Counted from the stretch's first letter, positions 7,622-16,738 are shown. The stretch: DNA of 64,000 bases from Mycoplasma sp. CAG:776 (GCA_000438195.1 FR903078.1:97872-161871), one strand, 5' to 3'. Numbers and translations: made by a program. The notes: generated by a model from the sequence alone, not told the origin.

Positions 7622-8492
7622 ACTTAATTTGATTCATTACTTCTTCAGCAAAGTTTTCATTTCTTTTTTCCATACCTTCGCCTACTTCATAACGAATCAT
7701 TGTTTTAATCTCACCATTATTTTTTGCAACATAATCTTTAACGCTTACATCGCCATCTTTTATAAATGGTTGCTCTGTTAAACAGATTTCTTTATAGAAT
7801 TTTTTAATTCTTCCTTCTACCATTTTTTCAGCTATGTCTGCTGGTTTTCCTTCAGAAATAGCAAGTTCTTTTTGTACTTTTCTTTCATTTTCAAGTACTT
7901 CCTCAGGAACATCTGCTGGAAAAACATAACTTGGGCGCATTGCTGCTGATTGCATAGCAACATCTTTAGCTACACTCTCATTTGCTCCTTTTAATACTGT
8001 TAATACAGCTATTTTTCCACCCATATGTAAGTATGAGCCAAATACTTCATCATCATTTTTTTCTACTACTTCAAGACGACGTAATGATAATTTTTCACCA
8101 ATTTTGGCTGTTTTAGCAATAACTAAATCTTCAATTGTTCCTTCATCAGTATTTACTTTTAAAACATCTTCTAAAGACTTGGCATCACTCTTTAAAACAG
8201 CATTACCAATTGTATCAATCATACTAGTAAATTCTTCATTTTTACTTACAAAGTCTGTTTCGCTATTTACTTCTAAAATTACAGCTTTATTTCCATTTAT
8301 ATAGATATTTGCAAGTCCCTCAGCAGCGATACGCGATTCTTTCTTAGCACTTTTAGCAATACCTTTTTCTCTTAGCCAATCAATACTTGCAGTAATATCT
8401 CCATTACATTCATTTAAAGCTTTTTTGCAATCCATCATTCCAGCTCCGGTTTTTTCACGAAGCTCTTTTACCATTGCGGCAGTAACTTCCAT
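7620..8492 (-). CDS. tsf: translation elongation factor Ts
   Basis: The 290-aa protein starts with the EF-Ts UBA-like domain and signature VKELREKTGAGMMDCKKALN (residues 9-28), followed by the core domain with the TDFVSKNEEF motif. It recycles EF-Tu by removing GDP. The gene follows rpsB by 22 bases with an AAGGAGGA site, the standard rpsB-tsf operon. Confidence 0.97.
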   Translation of the reverse strand: MEVTAAMVKELREKTGAGMMDCKKALNECNGDITASIDWLREKGIAKSAKKESRIAAEGLANIYINGNKAVILEVNSETDFVSKNEEFTSMIDTIGNAVLKSDAKSLEDVLKVNTDEGTIEDLVIAKTAKIGEKLSLRRLEVVEKNDDEVFGSYLHMGGKIAVLTVLKGANESVAKDVAMQSAAMRPSYVFPADVPEEVLENERKVQKELAISEGKPADIAEKMVEGRIKKFYKEICLTEQPFIKDGDVSVKDYVAKNNGEIKTMIRYEVGEGMEKRNENFAEEVMNQIK

Positions 8493-8514
8493 AATTATCC
8501 TCCTTATTATTTTA

Positions 8515-9459
8515 TTACTTTAATGCACTAATTAATTCATCTTTTTTCATTGTACTATAACCTTTTATACTACGTTCTTTAGCTATAGCTTTTAATTCTG
8601 TTAAAGTCATATCTTCTAATGCTTTTTCATTTGATTCAGTTACTTCAACTTCTTTTTCTTCTACAACTTCAACAGCTTTTGTTTCTTCTTTTCCTTTTGT
8701 TTCTTCTTTAATTAACTCATCCATTTTAATCTCTTTTGCTGACTTTTTATCCTCTTCTGTTACATAATCTACCATTTCTAAATTACGAGATTCACAAATA
8801 GCATTATTAAGTACACCAAGAATTACTTTAACACTTCTAACAGCATCATCATTTCCTGGAATGACAAAATCAACATCATCTGGATCACAGTTTGTATCTA
8901 CAATACCAAATACTGGTATTCTAAGTTTTCTTGCTTCTCTAATTGCATTAATTTCTTTTTTAGGATCTACTATAATTAAAGCATTTGGAAGTTTATTCAT
9001 ATCACGAATACCACATAAAATTTTATTTAACTTATCGTATTCTTTCTTTAATCCAATTACTTCTTTCTTTGGTAAAACATCAAATTTACCATCACGTTCC
9101 ATATTTTCAATTTCTTCAAGTCTTTTTACTCTTCTTCTGATTGTTCTGAAATTAGTTAGTGTTCCTCCTAGCCATCTTTCAGTTACATAATAAGACTTAC
9201 TTCTTTCTGCTTCTTCTTTGGCAGCTTCTTGAGCTTGTTTTTTAGTTCCAACGAACAAGAAAGTACCTCCGTTATCCGCAATTTTTTTCACTTCAACATA
9301 AGCTTCTTCAAGAAGTTTTGTTGTCTTTTCAAGATCGATAATATAAATATCTTCTCTTGCTCCAAAAATGTATTCTTTCATCTTTGGATTCCATCTTTTT
9401 GTTTGATGTCCAAAATGAACACCTGCTTCTAATAAATAACTCATAGAAACAACGGCCAT
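8515..9459 (-). CDS. rpsB: 30S ribosomal protein S2 with a C-terminal Rho_N/SAP-like extension
   Basis: Residues 1-235 are ordinary S2 (MSYLLEAGVHFGHQTKRWNPK region, RWLGGTLTNF, VVDPKKE-type and VDTNCDPD motifs). The protein is 314 aa, about 60-80 longer than usual. The extra part is an acidic, glutamate/valine-rich linker (about 240-280) ending in a small basic domain, LTELKAIAKERSIKGYSTMK and DELISALK, which has the helix pattern of a Rho N-terminal or SAP domain, usually nucleic-acid binding. No frameshift or second start explains the join. A candidate leader RNA lies upstream. Confidence 0.93.
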   Translation of the reverse strand: MAVVSMSYLLEAGVHFGHQTKRWNPKMKEYIFGAREDIYIIDLEKTTKLLEEAYVEVKKIADNGGTFLFVGTKKQAQEAAKEEAERSKSYYVTERWLGGTLTNFRTIRRRVKRLEEIENMERDGKFDVLPKKEVIGLKKEYDKLNKILCGIRDMNKLPNALIIVDPKKEINAIREARKLRIPVFGIVDTNCDPDDVDFVIPGNDDAVRSVKVILGVLNNAICESRNLEMVDYVTEEDKKSAKEIKMDELIKEETKGKEETKAVEVVEEKEVEVTESNEKALEDMTLTELKAIAKERSIKGYSTMKKDELISALK

Positions 9460-9489
9460 AAATTATCCCATCCTTTCGTTTTTACCCTC

Positions 9490-9582
9490 TTAATATTTTC
9501 AAACATGATACACCACCACTCTTCGCGGCACTAGGCATATCACTAAATATTAATGTGTATTTGCAATTTATTTGCCAATAGT
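9490..9582 (-). ncRNA. candidate rpsB 5' leader RNA
   Basis: Between the promoter and rpsB about 120 bases of leader contain a clear hairpin. A 9-bp outer stem pairs TGATATGCC (9534-9542) with GGTGTATCA (9506-9514), enclosing a G/C-rich inner hairpin CCGC-GAAGA-GTGG. In a 28% G+C genome this is out of character for plain untranslated sequence. S2 operons in several phyla are autoregulated by such leaders, so an S2-binding leader is the likely role. I cannot confirm a match to a described leader class. Confidence 0.5.
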
Positions 9583-9611
9583 ATTTTACTATACATTATA
9601 TAAAAAAACAA
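9583..9611 (-). promoter_or_regulatory. promoter of rpsB-tsf
   Basis: TTGTTT (9606-9611) and TAAAAT (9583-9588) with a 17-base spacer on the minus strand. The -35 box lies inside the terminator of the upstream gene. Confidence 0.6.
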
Positions 9612-9631
9612 GTAAATATTTACCTGTTTTT
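9602..9631 (-). terminator. terminator of the 196-aa gene
   Basis: An 11-bp stem (AAACAGGTAAA / TTTACTTGTTT, one wobble) followed by a T-run on the minus strand, about 35 bases after the stop codon. Confidence 0.75.
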
Positions 9632-9664
9632 GATTTATTACAAATTAAAGAATGCTGCTTAACC

Positions 9665-10255
9665 TTAATGAAACATCATTTTATCAATTGTATTTATATC
9701 AAAACTATTTTCATAAATATCTAAAATTCTACTTATCATTCTCGCTTCCTTTTTTTCTTCATCTGTGCCTGTTGTTACTTGAACACCATAGATCTTATAA
9801 CTCGTAAAATTATTTTTACTTAGTTTTCCTAATTTAAATTCTTTTTTTATTAAATTAATTCCTCTTTCATAATTTTTTAGTAATCTTGCAAAAGCTTTAT
9901 CAGGATTGATAAATACTGCATAGCCATATTTGTTAGCTCCAATAGCAAAATCCGGACTTATTGAAATAAACTCTTCAATATTTATATCACCCTTTATATT
10001 ACTAGTATTTGGAATATAAAATTGAGTAAAAGCATGATCTTTACTATATTTTGGTTTATTTATTTGCCATACTAAAAGAAGAGTTCCTAAAATAATTATA
10101 AAAATTATGCTAATTATTATCCATGTTGTTTTTCTTTCCATCTTTTGTTTTTTTATATAGATATCAGTAGCATTAGATATAGAATTTTTTTCTTCGTTAG
10201 GGCTTTTTTCTTTCCCTTTTTCATGAACTAATTTTTTATTACCCATTTTTCTCAC
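9665..10255 (-). CDS. hypothetical single-pass membrane protein
   Basis: The 196-aa protein has a basic, charged cytoplasmic N-terminus of about 43 residues, one membrane helix (about 44-64) and an outer domain of 130 residues. I do not recognise a family. The start is uncertain: the frame opens with GTG, with ATG three codons later. It is followed by its own terminator and lies back to back with yidD. Confidence 0.6.
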   Translation of the reverse strand: MRKMGNKKLVHEKGKEKSPNEEKNSISNATDIYIKKQKMERKTTWIIISIIFIIILGTLLLVWQINKPKYSKDHAFTQFYIPNTSNIKGDINIEEFISISPDFAIGANKYGYAVFINPDKAFARLLKNYERGINLIKKEFKLGKLSKNNFTSYKIYGVQVTTGTDEEKKEARMISRILDIYENSFDINTIDKMMFH

Positions 10256-10344
10256 TTGCCTCTATTATATGATAAATTTTTTCTCATTACAATTGACTTT
10301 TAGTAGAGTTTACAATTCTTTTTATGTTACAATAGATTCGTGAT

Positions 10345-10569
10345 GTGACTATGAAAAAATTTTTAATTAAATTAATTAGGCTTTATCAATCCATTCCTGG
10401 TGATATTCATAATCACTGTCGGTATTATCCTACTTGTAGTAATTATGCAATAGAAGCTTTAGAAGTTCATGGATTTTTTAAAGGAAGTTTTCTAATGATT
10501 AAAAGAATTTTAAAATGCAACCCTTTTTCTAAAGGAGGCATTGATTTAGTACCTCCCAAGAAAAAATAG
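10345..10569 (+). CDS. yidD: membrane protein insertion efficiency factor YidD
   Basis: A 74-aa protein with the YidD signature: a basic amphipathic start, then HNHCRYYPTCSNYAIEALEVHG, and GGIDLVPPKKK near the end. YidD is a peripheral membrane protein that assists YidC-dependent insertion. The frame begins with GTG; ATG at 10351 (MKKFLIKL) is an equally good start, giving 72 aa, and the ribosome site is weak for both. Confidence 0.93.
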   Translation: MTMKKFLIKLIRLYQSIPGDIHNHCRYYPTCSNYAIEALEVHGFFKGSFLMIKRILKCNPFSKGGIDLVPPKKK

Positions 10570-11007
10570 CTACTTTTTATAAATTAGATAATTAGCTAAC
10601 TCAAAAATTAGTAACATCAAAATAATAATACCCAAAATAATAATACCTAATGTTTCATTTATTCCACTTATATATAATAAAGTTTCTAATATACATAAAA
10701 TAATACATATGACTATTCCGAATATTAAATTTAAAATATTTTTTCTTCTTTTTATTTTTAATTGTTTGATAATTATTTCTTCATTTGTTGTATCCTTTTT
10801 TTCTTCTCCAAGCAGTAAGTCTTTTAGTTCTACTTTTAATATATTTGATAAAGGAATTAGTAAATCAATACTAGGAAGTCCTCTACTAGTTTCCCATTTT
10901 GATATTGTTTTATTTGATACATATAACTTTTTAACTAACTCTTCTTGGGTTAGCTTTTGTTCTTCTCTTTTTTCTTTAATAAAATTTCCTATTTTCTTAC
11001 TATTCAT
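10570..11007 (-). CDS. XRE-family regulator with two membrane helices
   Basis: The 145-aa protein has an N-terminal Cro/C1 HTH (residues 5-65, REEQKLTQEELVKKLYVSNK with WETSRGLPSIDLL), a short linker, and two hydrophobic helices at the C-terminus (about 88-110 and 115-140). Such HTH-plus-membrane proteins are common in Bacillota; what they sense is usually unknown. The start at 11007 (MNSKKIG) is preceded by AAAGG; a longer frame adds 30 codons with no ribosome site. Its stop is convergent with yidD. Confidence 0.85.
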   Translation of the reverse strand: MNSKKIGNFIKEKREEQKLTQEELVKKLYVSNKTISKWETSRGLPSIDLLIPLSNILKVELKDLLLGEEKKDTTNEEIIIKQLKIKRRKNILNLIFGIVICIILCILETLLYISGINETLGIIILGIIILMLLIFELANYLIYKK

Positions 11008-11095
11008 TTTTCTACCTTTTTTCGAACATAAGAATAGCAAATCTTTTTTCGTTTGTAAATCTACGGAAAGTAGAAGTCTTATTTTTTCTTTTTCC

Positions 11096-11120
11096 AAAAT
11101 AAAAAAACCATATAGGTTTT
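11096..11120 (-). terminator. terminator after tRNA-Ser
   Basis: A short stem (AAAACC / GGTTTT, 5-base loop) followed by a T7 run on the minus strand, 11 bases after the tRNA 3' end. Confidence 0.7.
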
Positions 11121-11130
11121 CATAACTAAA

Positions 11131-11223
11131 TGGCGGAGTAGAGAGGATTTGAACCTCCGCGCCAGCATTCGCCGACCTAGATCCTTAGCAGGGACCCCTC
11201 TTCAGCCTCTTGAGTACTACTCC
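11131..11223 (-). tRNA. tRNA-Ser (anticodon GCU)
   Basis: A 93-base class II tRNA with a long variable arm. The acceptor stem pairs GGAGTAG with CTACTCC, the anticodon loop reads CTGCTAA, the T-loop is GGTTCAAATCC, and CCA is encoded. It reads AGC/AGU serine codons. Confidence 0.97.
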
Positions 11224-11336
11224 ACTTCTTTTCAGTACTCTTTAATATTACACTAATTTTTTTTCTAAGTCAATCATTTTTATTTATTTTGTATAGAATT
11301 TTAAATTTTTCTAATAATAATCTTAGGTGGAATATT

Positions 11337-12770
11337 ATGGAAAATAAAATTGTAAAAAGAATAAAAAATGAGTTTCAAAATACACCCGATTTGGTTACTA
11401 AAAATATTCGATTATCTTTACTTGATACGGTTACTGTTTTATATTTAGAAACCGTTAGTTCTAGTGATAAGGTTAATGATTATATTTTAAAAAATTTAAG
11501 TAGCTTTAGCAGTTTTAAAAATACCAAGGCAGTAGATATTGCTAGCATTCTTCCAAGTCCTAATACAAAAGAGATTAAAAACATTGATGAAGTAGAATAC
11601 TTTATTACAAATGGATTTACGATTATTGTTCATAAAAATACTATTTTAGCAGTTGAAACAAGAGCAGATATTAACCGGGGAATTCCAACTCCTGCTACAG
11701 AAGCTGCTCCTAATGGGCCAAAAGACGCTTTTACTGAAAATTATCAAATTAACCTTGGACTAATCAAAAAAAGATTAAAGTCCAGCAAACTTAAAACAGA
11801 TGAATTTACGATTGGTAGAAAAACTTTAACTAAAGTGGGGCTTTTATATTTTCAGGACATTACGGATGAAGACACTATACGTTTAGTAACAGAAAAACTA
11901 AATAAAATTGATATTGATGGTGTTTTAGATTCGAGTAGTATTGGGCAATTAATTACCGAGGAAGATAAAACACATTTTCCAACTTATCAAGTAACCGAAC
12001 GTCCTGATTTTGTGGCACGGGCTTTATTAGAAGGAAAGATTGTTTTGGTTGTAGATACTACTCCTTTTGCGATTATTCTTCCAGCTTTCTTTATTGACTT
12101 TATCAATCCAGGTATGGATAATTATCATAAAAGTAAAAATATTAATTTTCTAAAAATTGTACGTTTTGCTTGCTTTTTTCTATCTATGACTGTTCCAGCT
12201 ATTTATATTGCTTTAGTTAATTATAATCAAGAAACTATTCCTACTAACTTACTTGTTAGTTTTAGTATTCAAAGAGATGGGGTTCCCTTCCCCTCTATCG
12301 TTGAAGTTTTGATTATGCTTTTTGTTTGTGAAATGCTTAGAGAAAGTGATCTTCGATTCCCTAATACTTATGGTAGTGCTATTTCTATTTTAGGAGCTTT
12401 AGTCTTAGGAGATGCAGCTGTATCCGCAGGAATTGTATCCCCTATTACCATTATTATTATTGCTCTTACCTTTATGGCTAGTTTGATTTTTACCGAAATT
12501 GAAGTATCAAATGCCTTACGAAATTTACGTTTTATCTTTTTATTTGCCGCAGCTTTTTATGGTATTTTAGGTCTTGTCTTTGCGACATTTTATTTCCTTA
12601 TTCGTATCAATAAAATGCATTCTTTTGGTAAACCCTATTTTTATCCTCTTGTGCCTTTTGATAAAACTTACTTTTTTAAAACAGCTCTTAAAGCACCTCT
12701 TAGGAAAGATAAACATCGTAGTTCAATCCTTTCACAAAAAAATCAAACAAAACAAGGAGGAAATATATGA
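11337..12770 (+). CDS. gerA: spore germination protein, GerA family (A subunit)
   Basis: The 477-aa protein has the soluble N-terminal domain of GerA-type receptors (about 1-230, with EVEYFITNGFTIIV and VETRADINRGIPTP), then five or so membrane helices and the typical segment MLRESDLRFPNTYGSAISI. GerA-type receptors sit in the inner spore membrane and respond to nutrients. The ATG at 11337 follows AGGTGG; an upstream alternative start has no site. Its stop overlaps gerC by 4 bases. The stop is TGA. Confidence 0.95.
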   Translation: MENKIVKRIKNEFQNTPDLVTKNIRLSLLDTVTVLYLETVSSSDKVNDYILKNLSSFSSFKNTKAVDIASILPSPNTKEIKNIDEVEYFITNGFTIIVHKNTILAVETRADINRGIPTPATEAAPNGPKDAFTENYQINLGLIKKRLKSSKLKTDEFTIGRKTLTKVGLLYFQDITDEDTIRLVTEKLNKIDIDGVLDSSSIGQLITEEDKTHFPTYQVTERPDFVARALLEGKIVLVVDTTPFAIILPAFFIDFINPGMDNYHKSKNINFLKIVRFACFFLSMTVPAIYIALVNYNQETIPTNLLVSFSIQRDGVPFPSIVEVLIMLFVCEMLRESDLRFPNTYGSAISILGALVLGDAAVSAGIVSPITIIIIALTFMASLIFTEIEVSNALRNLRFIFLFAAAFYGILGLVFATFYFLIRINKMHSFGKPYFYPLVPFDKTYFFKTALKAPLRKDKHRSSILSQKNQTKQGGNI

Positions 12771-13843
12771 AAAAATTAATTTTAATTTTTATTTTGCCTA
12801 TCTTACTTAGTGGGTGCTATGATTATAATCAACTAGATGACTTAGCAATTATTTCGGGAATTGGAATTGACTATGAAGATCAAGAATATCAAGTTACTTT
12901 TGAAATTATCAGTACTAAAAAGGAAGGAGAAACATCAGCTTCTAGTAGTACATATACTGTGACTTCTAAAGGTGATAATCTCGTTTATGCCTTTACTAAA
13001 GCAGCAAACCAAATGGATAAGGTTCCCTATTTTGAACATGTGGAAGTAATTGTATTTAGTAAAGATGTGGCACTTCATCATTTAGAAGAATGTGTTGATT
13101 ATTTGATTCGTAGTGAACGACTTCGAAATGAATTTTATGCCGTTATTGCAGAGGATTCAGCAAAAGACTTGATTAGTGCCTCCTCTCGTGAACATCCTAT
13201 TGTCAGCTCCTTTCTAGTACAATTATTAGAATATAATTTAGAAACTTATAACTCGGCTTATTATATTCAATTTACAAAGACTTTAAATAGCATTTTAAGT
13301 GAGGGGCAGGATGCGATGCTTCCTATCTTTAAAGTAGATGATAAGAAAATTGCATTAGATGGTTTAGGGGTTTTTAAAGATTATGAACTCGTTATGACTT
13401 TTAATAATGAAGAAGCAAATATTATTAATATGTTAAATAATTTTAATGTAGAATCCATTCACTTTAAAACAACTTGTGGTAATGACCAAGACGTTGTGAT
13501 TGCTGATTATAAAAGTGATTTTAAAATCGAACCAGGAAAAGATCAACTTCTAGTTAAGGGAACGATCAATGCTAGAATTAGCGAAAATAATTGTGAGTAT
13601 AATTTAAAAGATCCTGATACTTATATTGAACTTGAAAAAGAATTTACAAAAGTAATTGAAAAAGAAATTGATCAAGTTTTAAAAAAATTGCAAGCTTCCC
13701 AATCAAATGCTTTAAATATCGGAAGAAGTTATTATAGTAAATATCGGGTAAAAGATTTTCTTAAATGGACTAAGCAAGATATTTCGTATGATATTGATTT
13801 AAAAATTAATAAAAAGGGATTAACTTTTGAGGTGAAATCATGA
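12767..13843 (+). CDS. gerC: spore germination lipoprotein, Ger(x)C family (C subunit)
   Basis: The 358-aa protein has a lipoprotein signal (LILIFILPILLSGC, cysteine at residue 17) followed by the Ger(x)C start YDYNQLDDLAIISGIGIDYE. It is exported, lipidated and joins the A and B subunits in the inner spore membrane. It overlaps both neighbours by 4 bases (ATGA), so the three genes are translationally coupled. A strong AAGGAGG site lies inside the end of gerA. Confidence 0.95.
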   Translation: MKKLILIFILPILLSGCYDYNQLDDLAIISGIGIDYEDQEYQVTFEIISTKKEGETSASSSTYTVTSKGDNLVYAFTKAANQMDKVPYFEHVEVIVFSKDVALHHLEECVDYLIRSERLRNEFYAVIAEDSAKDLISASSREHPIVSSFLVQLLEYNLETYNSAYYIQFTKTLNSILSEGQDAMLPIFKVDDKKIALDGLGVFKDYELVMTFNNEEANIINMLNNFNVESIHFKTTCGNDQDVVIADYKSDFKIEPGKDQLLVKGTINARISENNCEYNLKDPDTYIELEKEFTKVIEKEIDQVLKKLQASQSNALNIGRSYYSKYRVKDFLKWTKQDISYDIDLKINKKGLTFEVKS

Positions 13844-14865
13844 AAAAAGAAAATGCTACAATCTTATTTTTTCTAACTAGAAGTCTATTTTTTGGACTAG
13901 GAATTTCTTTAATTTGTAAATATACAAATAAAGATACTTATATTGGAGCTATTATTGGGATGTTTTTAGGTTTACTAATCATTTTGGGATATCGTCATAT
14001 TATTCGAAGTAAAAAAGATAAATCGTTATCGCAAATTTTAAGTGAAAATAAAATTATAGGGATTGTTACCCGAATCATTATTCTTCTTGGAAGCGTATGT
14101 TTACTGCTTTATACTTTGCTCATCTATGAAATTTTTGTTTCTAGTTTTCTTCTTCCTACTACCCCTGTATTTATGATTTTAATTCCTTGGATTTTGCTTT
14201 CTATTTATTGTGCTTGGGGTGGACTTACACTAATTCATCGGGTTGCTTCTTCCCTATTTCCTATAGGATTAATTTTATCTATTCTCTCTATCGTTAGTAT
14301 TGTAGGAAATTTTGATACTTATAATTTTTTACCTATTTTAACTGCTAAACCAACAAGTTTATTTTTAACTATTATTTCCTTTGCTGGTATTAGTTCTTTT
14401 CCAGGTATATTAACTCTTCATTTTCCTAGTACGGTTAAGAACTATGCTAAATATTATTTATTGTCAACATTTTTAGTTGTTTTAGCGATTTTTTGTATTA
14501 ATGGTGTTTTTGGTGAAGTTTTAGTTAATGTCTTTCGTTTCCCTGAATACATGGTTTTAAAGCAAGTTATTCTACTTGATTTTATTGAAAAAGTAGAAAA
14601 TATTTTATCTATTGCTTGGGCTTTTGATCTATTTATTACCGCTACTTTTAGTATTTATTCCATTAAAACTTTAGTTCCTCAAAAGCATTCTTCTGGTATT
14701 ACTATTGGTATTATTGCAATTATTGCTATTTTAATTGATCGTTTATTTGATTTTAACTATATTAATGAATTATTTATATATTATGCCCTTCCGTTTGTTT
14801 CTTTGGGATTTTCTATCATTACAATTTTATTATTTCTTTTTATATTACGAAAAAAGAAAACTTAA
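13840..14865 (+). CDS. gerB: spore germination permease, GerAB/GerB family (B subunit)
   Basis: A 341-aa integral membrane protein with about ten helices and the endospore-germination permease (APC superfamily) pattern. In known receptors the B subunit binds the nutrient germinant. It completes the A-C-B operon; the germinant cannot be read from sequence. No clear terminator follows; a CapA-like gene starts within 50 bases. Confidence 0.92.
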   Translation: MKKENATILFFLTRSLFFGLGISLICKYTNKDTYIGAIIGMFLGLLIILGYRHIIRSKKDKSLSQILSENKIIGIVTRIIILLGSVCLLLYTLLIYEIFVSSFLLPTTPVFMILIPWILLSIYCAWGGLTLIHRVASSLFPIGLILSILSIVSIVGNFDTYNFLPILTAKPTSLFLTIISFAGISSFPGILTLHFPSTVKNYAKYYLLSTFLVVLAIFCINGVFGEVLVNVFRFPEYMVLKQVILLDFIEKVENILSIAWAFDLFITATFSIYSIKTLVPQKHSSGITIGIIAIIAILIDRLFDFNYINELFIYYALPFVSLGFSIITILLFLFILRKKKT

Positions 14866-14908
14866 TTTAGATCAAAGTATGTTATAATGTTATTAGTAGG
14901 TGTAGTTT

Positions 14909-15066
14909 ATGAAAAAGCAGTAGTATCACTTGTTATTCTATTAGGATTAGGAATAATGAGTGGTATTTTTTTCTTGCAATTCCACGCTTCAAAAAAGAAA
15001 AGTATAGAACACCCAAAAGATACTCCTGTATATCAAGAACAAGAAAATATTCAAAAGCAAAATTAA
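14909..15066 (+). pseudogene. displaced N-terminus of the CapA-like gene (frameshifted)
   Basis: From an ATG preceded by AGGTG, the frame ATGAAAAAGCAG hits TAG after four codons. With one extra A it would read MKKAVVSLVILLGLGIMSG, a clear signal-anchor helix, and continue as a hydrophilic linker to TAA at 15064. One more A in the run at 15059-15062 would join it to KLTLVGDLLF, the start of the CapA domain. Thus two one-base losses, each in an A-run, separate the membrane anchor from the enzyme domain. Real decay, phase variation or sequencing error are all possible. Confidence 0.7.
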
Positions 15067-15080
15067 CATTAGTTGGAGAT

Positions 15081-16112
15081 TTGCTTTTTGAAACAGCTTA
15101 TTATAAGGCGATTAATCATGAGGAAGATAAAAATTTTTATTTTCATGCTGTTAGAGATTACTTTTTAGAAGATGATTTATCTATTGGAAATATGGAAGTA
15201 GTAATTGGTAATGATGCTTTAGAAGTAAATGGCGGAGATAACTATAGTTTTTGTGCTCCTTCTTGGGTTGGTGATTTAGTAGCAAGTCTCGATTTTGAAG
15301 TATTATCGACTGCTAATAATCATGCTTTTGATGAGGGAATTGAGGGTATTTATTCTACGATTGATTATTTTAAAAATCATTCTGATATTTTAACCGTTGG
15401 TACTTTTAAAACACCCGAAGAAACAGAAAAATTACATATTTTAAACATTAATGGAATAAAATTTGGTTTTCTAGCTTATACGATGGGGACAAATAAAAAA
15501 ATAGATTTACCTCATGAATATATGGTAAGCTTATATAAAAATAGTGCTTCTCCAGAAGTAACGGATAGTGATAAAGAAAGAATGCAAAACCAAATTGAAG
15601 TATTAAAAAAAGAAGTAGATGTTACTATTCTACTTATGCATTGGGGTCAAGAATACACTTTTATGCCTAATCAAACGCAAAAAGATTTGGCTCATTTTTT
15701 TAATTCTTTAGGGGTTGATATTATTGTCGGAAATCACTCTCATAACATCCAACCTATTGAATGGATTGGAGATAAACACAAAACTTTAGTTTATTATTCT
15801 TTAGGAAACTTTGTTAGTGCTGATGGAGATATTCCTAGAACCAATAATACTTTTAATAATGCTTATCAAATGGGTTTATTATCTCAATTAAATATTACTA
15901 AAAAAAATAATGAAATCACTATCTCTGATATCACAACTGAGCTTATTATTAATTATTATGATAAAGATTTACGTAACTTTAAGTTAATTCCTTATCATTT
16001 ATATACTCCAAATTATGAAACGAGTCATTATCGGTATCAACAGGGATTTGATAGAAAATTTATTCTTGATACTTATCATCAAGTAATTCCAAAAGAATTT
16101 CAAAGTTATTAA
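15081..16112 (+). CDS. CapA family (poly-gamma-glutamate synthesis-like) protein
   Basis: The 343-residue open frame holds a calcineurin-like CapA domain: GNMEVVIGN, STANNHAFDEG, LLMHWGQEY, DIIVGNHSHNIQPIEW and YYSLGNFVS. The true domain starts upstream at 15060 (KLTLVGDLLF), but no normal start exists in that frame; a TTG at 15081 is only the first usable codon. CapA-type proteins are membrane-anchored and linked to poly-gamma-glutamate or other surface polymers; the anchor lies in another frame just upstream. The stop overlaps the convergent phosphodiesterase gene by 4 bases. Confidence 0.85.
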   Translation: MLFETAYYKAINHEEDKNFYFHAVRDYFLEDDLSIGNMEVVIGNDALEVNGGDNYSFCAPSWVGDLVASLDFEVLSTANNHAFDEGIEGIYSTIDYFKNHSDILTVGTFKTPEETEKLHILNINGIKFGFLAYTMGTNKKIDLPHEYMVSLYKNSASPEVTDSDKERMQNQIEVLKKEVDVTILLMHWGQEYTFMPNQTQKDLAHFFNSLGVDIIVGNHSHNIQPIEWIGDKHKTLVYYSLGNFVSADGDIPRTNNTFNNAYQMGLLSQLNITKKNNEITISDITTELIINYYDKDLRNFKLIPYHLYTPNYETSHYRYQQGFDRKFILDTYHQVIPKEFQSY

Positions 16113-16693
16113 TCATCTACAATATAATAAACATCTTTAAATAAATATTTATCTTTTTTATTTAAAGCATATAAAAATACCTCTATATTTAAATCTTTTA
16201 AACTATTTATCATATGAGTTGTTGCAACATCATAAAGAATTCCTATAAAATCATAATGATACTCTGAAGTACTATTTAAAATATAGTTTAATACTCCAAC
16301 TTTAAAGGTTGGATTTTTAAATTTTTTTATTACACTATTAAAAAAGGACATAACATAAAGTTTTTTGTTTTGATATTTATTTAACAACTTTGTAAATTTT
16401 TCTATATCTAAATGAATATCTTTAATTTCTATTAAAATAATTTTATCCGTATTTAATTTTAAAACATCATTTAATTTTATAATTCCCTTTTTTCTTAATT
16501 CTTTATAATTATAATTCCAAATAAATTTACCATTTATTAAAGGGTCATGATGAACTACAAAAATTCCATCTTTACTTGTATATACATCTAATTCAAAACC
16601 AGTATATTTTTTGCTTTTTATCGCTCCTAAAAAAGCTTGCAAAGTGTTTTCTTTTATTCCTTCTTTTACTAATCCTCGATGAGCAATTAACAT
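16109..16693 (-). CDS. glycerophosphodiester phosphodiesterase
   Basis: The 194-aa protein has the GDPD signature: MLIAHRG, KENTLQAFLGA, GFELDVYTSKDGIFVVHHD and IEIKD, i.e. the catalytic histidines and metal-binding E/D residues. It hydrolyses glycerophosphodiesters to glycerol 3-phosphate and an alcohol. It is about 45 residues shorter than typical enzymes, mainly in the C-terminal half of the barrel. Cytoplasmic, with no signal peptide. Confidence 0.9.
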   Translation of the reverse strand: MLIAHRGLVKEGIKENTLQAFLGAIKSKKYTGFELDVYTSKDGIFVVHHDPLINGKFIWNYNYKELRKKGIIKLNDVLKLNTDKIILIEIKDIHLDIEKFTKLLNKYQNKKLYVMSFFNSVIKKFKNPTFKVGVLNYILNSTSEYHYDFIGILYDVATTHMINSLKDLNIEVFLYALNKKDKYLFKDVYYIVDD

Positions 16694-16696
16694 TTA

Positions 16697-16731
16697 AAAC
16701 CACCACTAAAATATATTAGCGATGGCTTTTT
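16697..16731. terminator. terminator after the 430-aa surface protein gene
   Basis: An 11-bp stem with several wobbles (arms 16716-16726 and 16699-16709) is followed by TTTT on the minus strand and by CTTTTTATT on the plus strand. It overlaps the GGTGG ribosome site of the phosphodiesterase gene. Confidence 0.6.
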
Positions 16732-16738
16732 ATTATGT

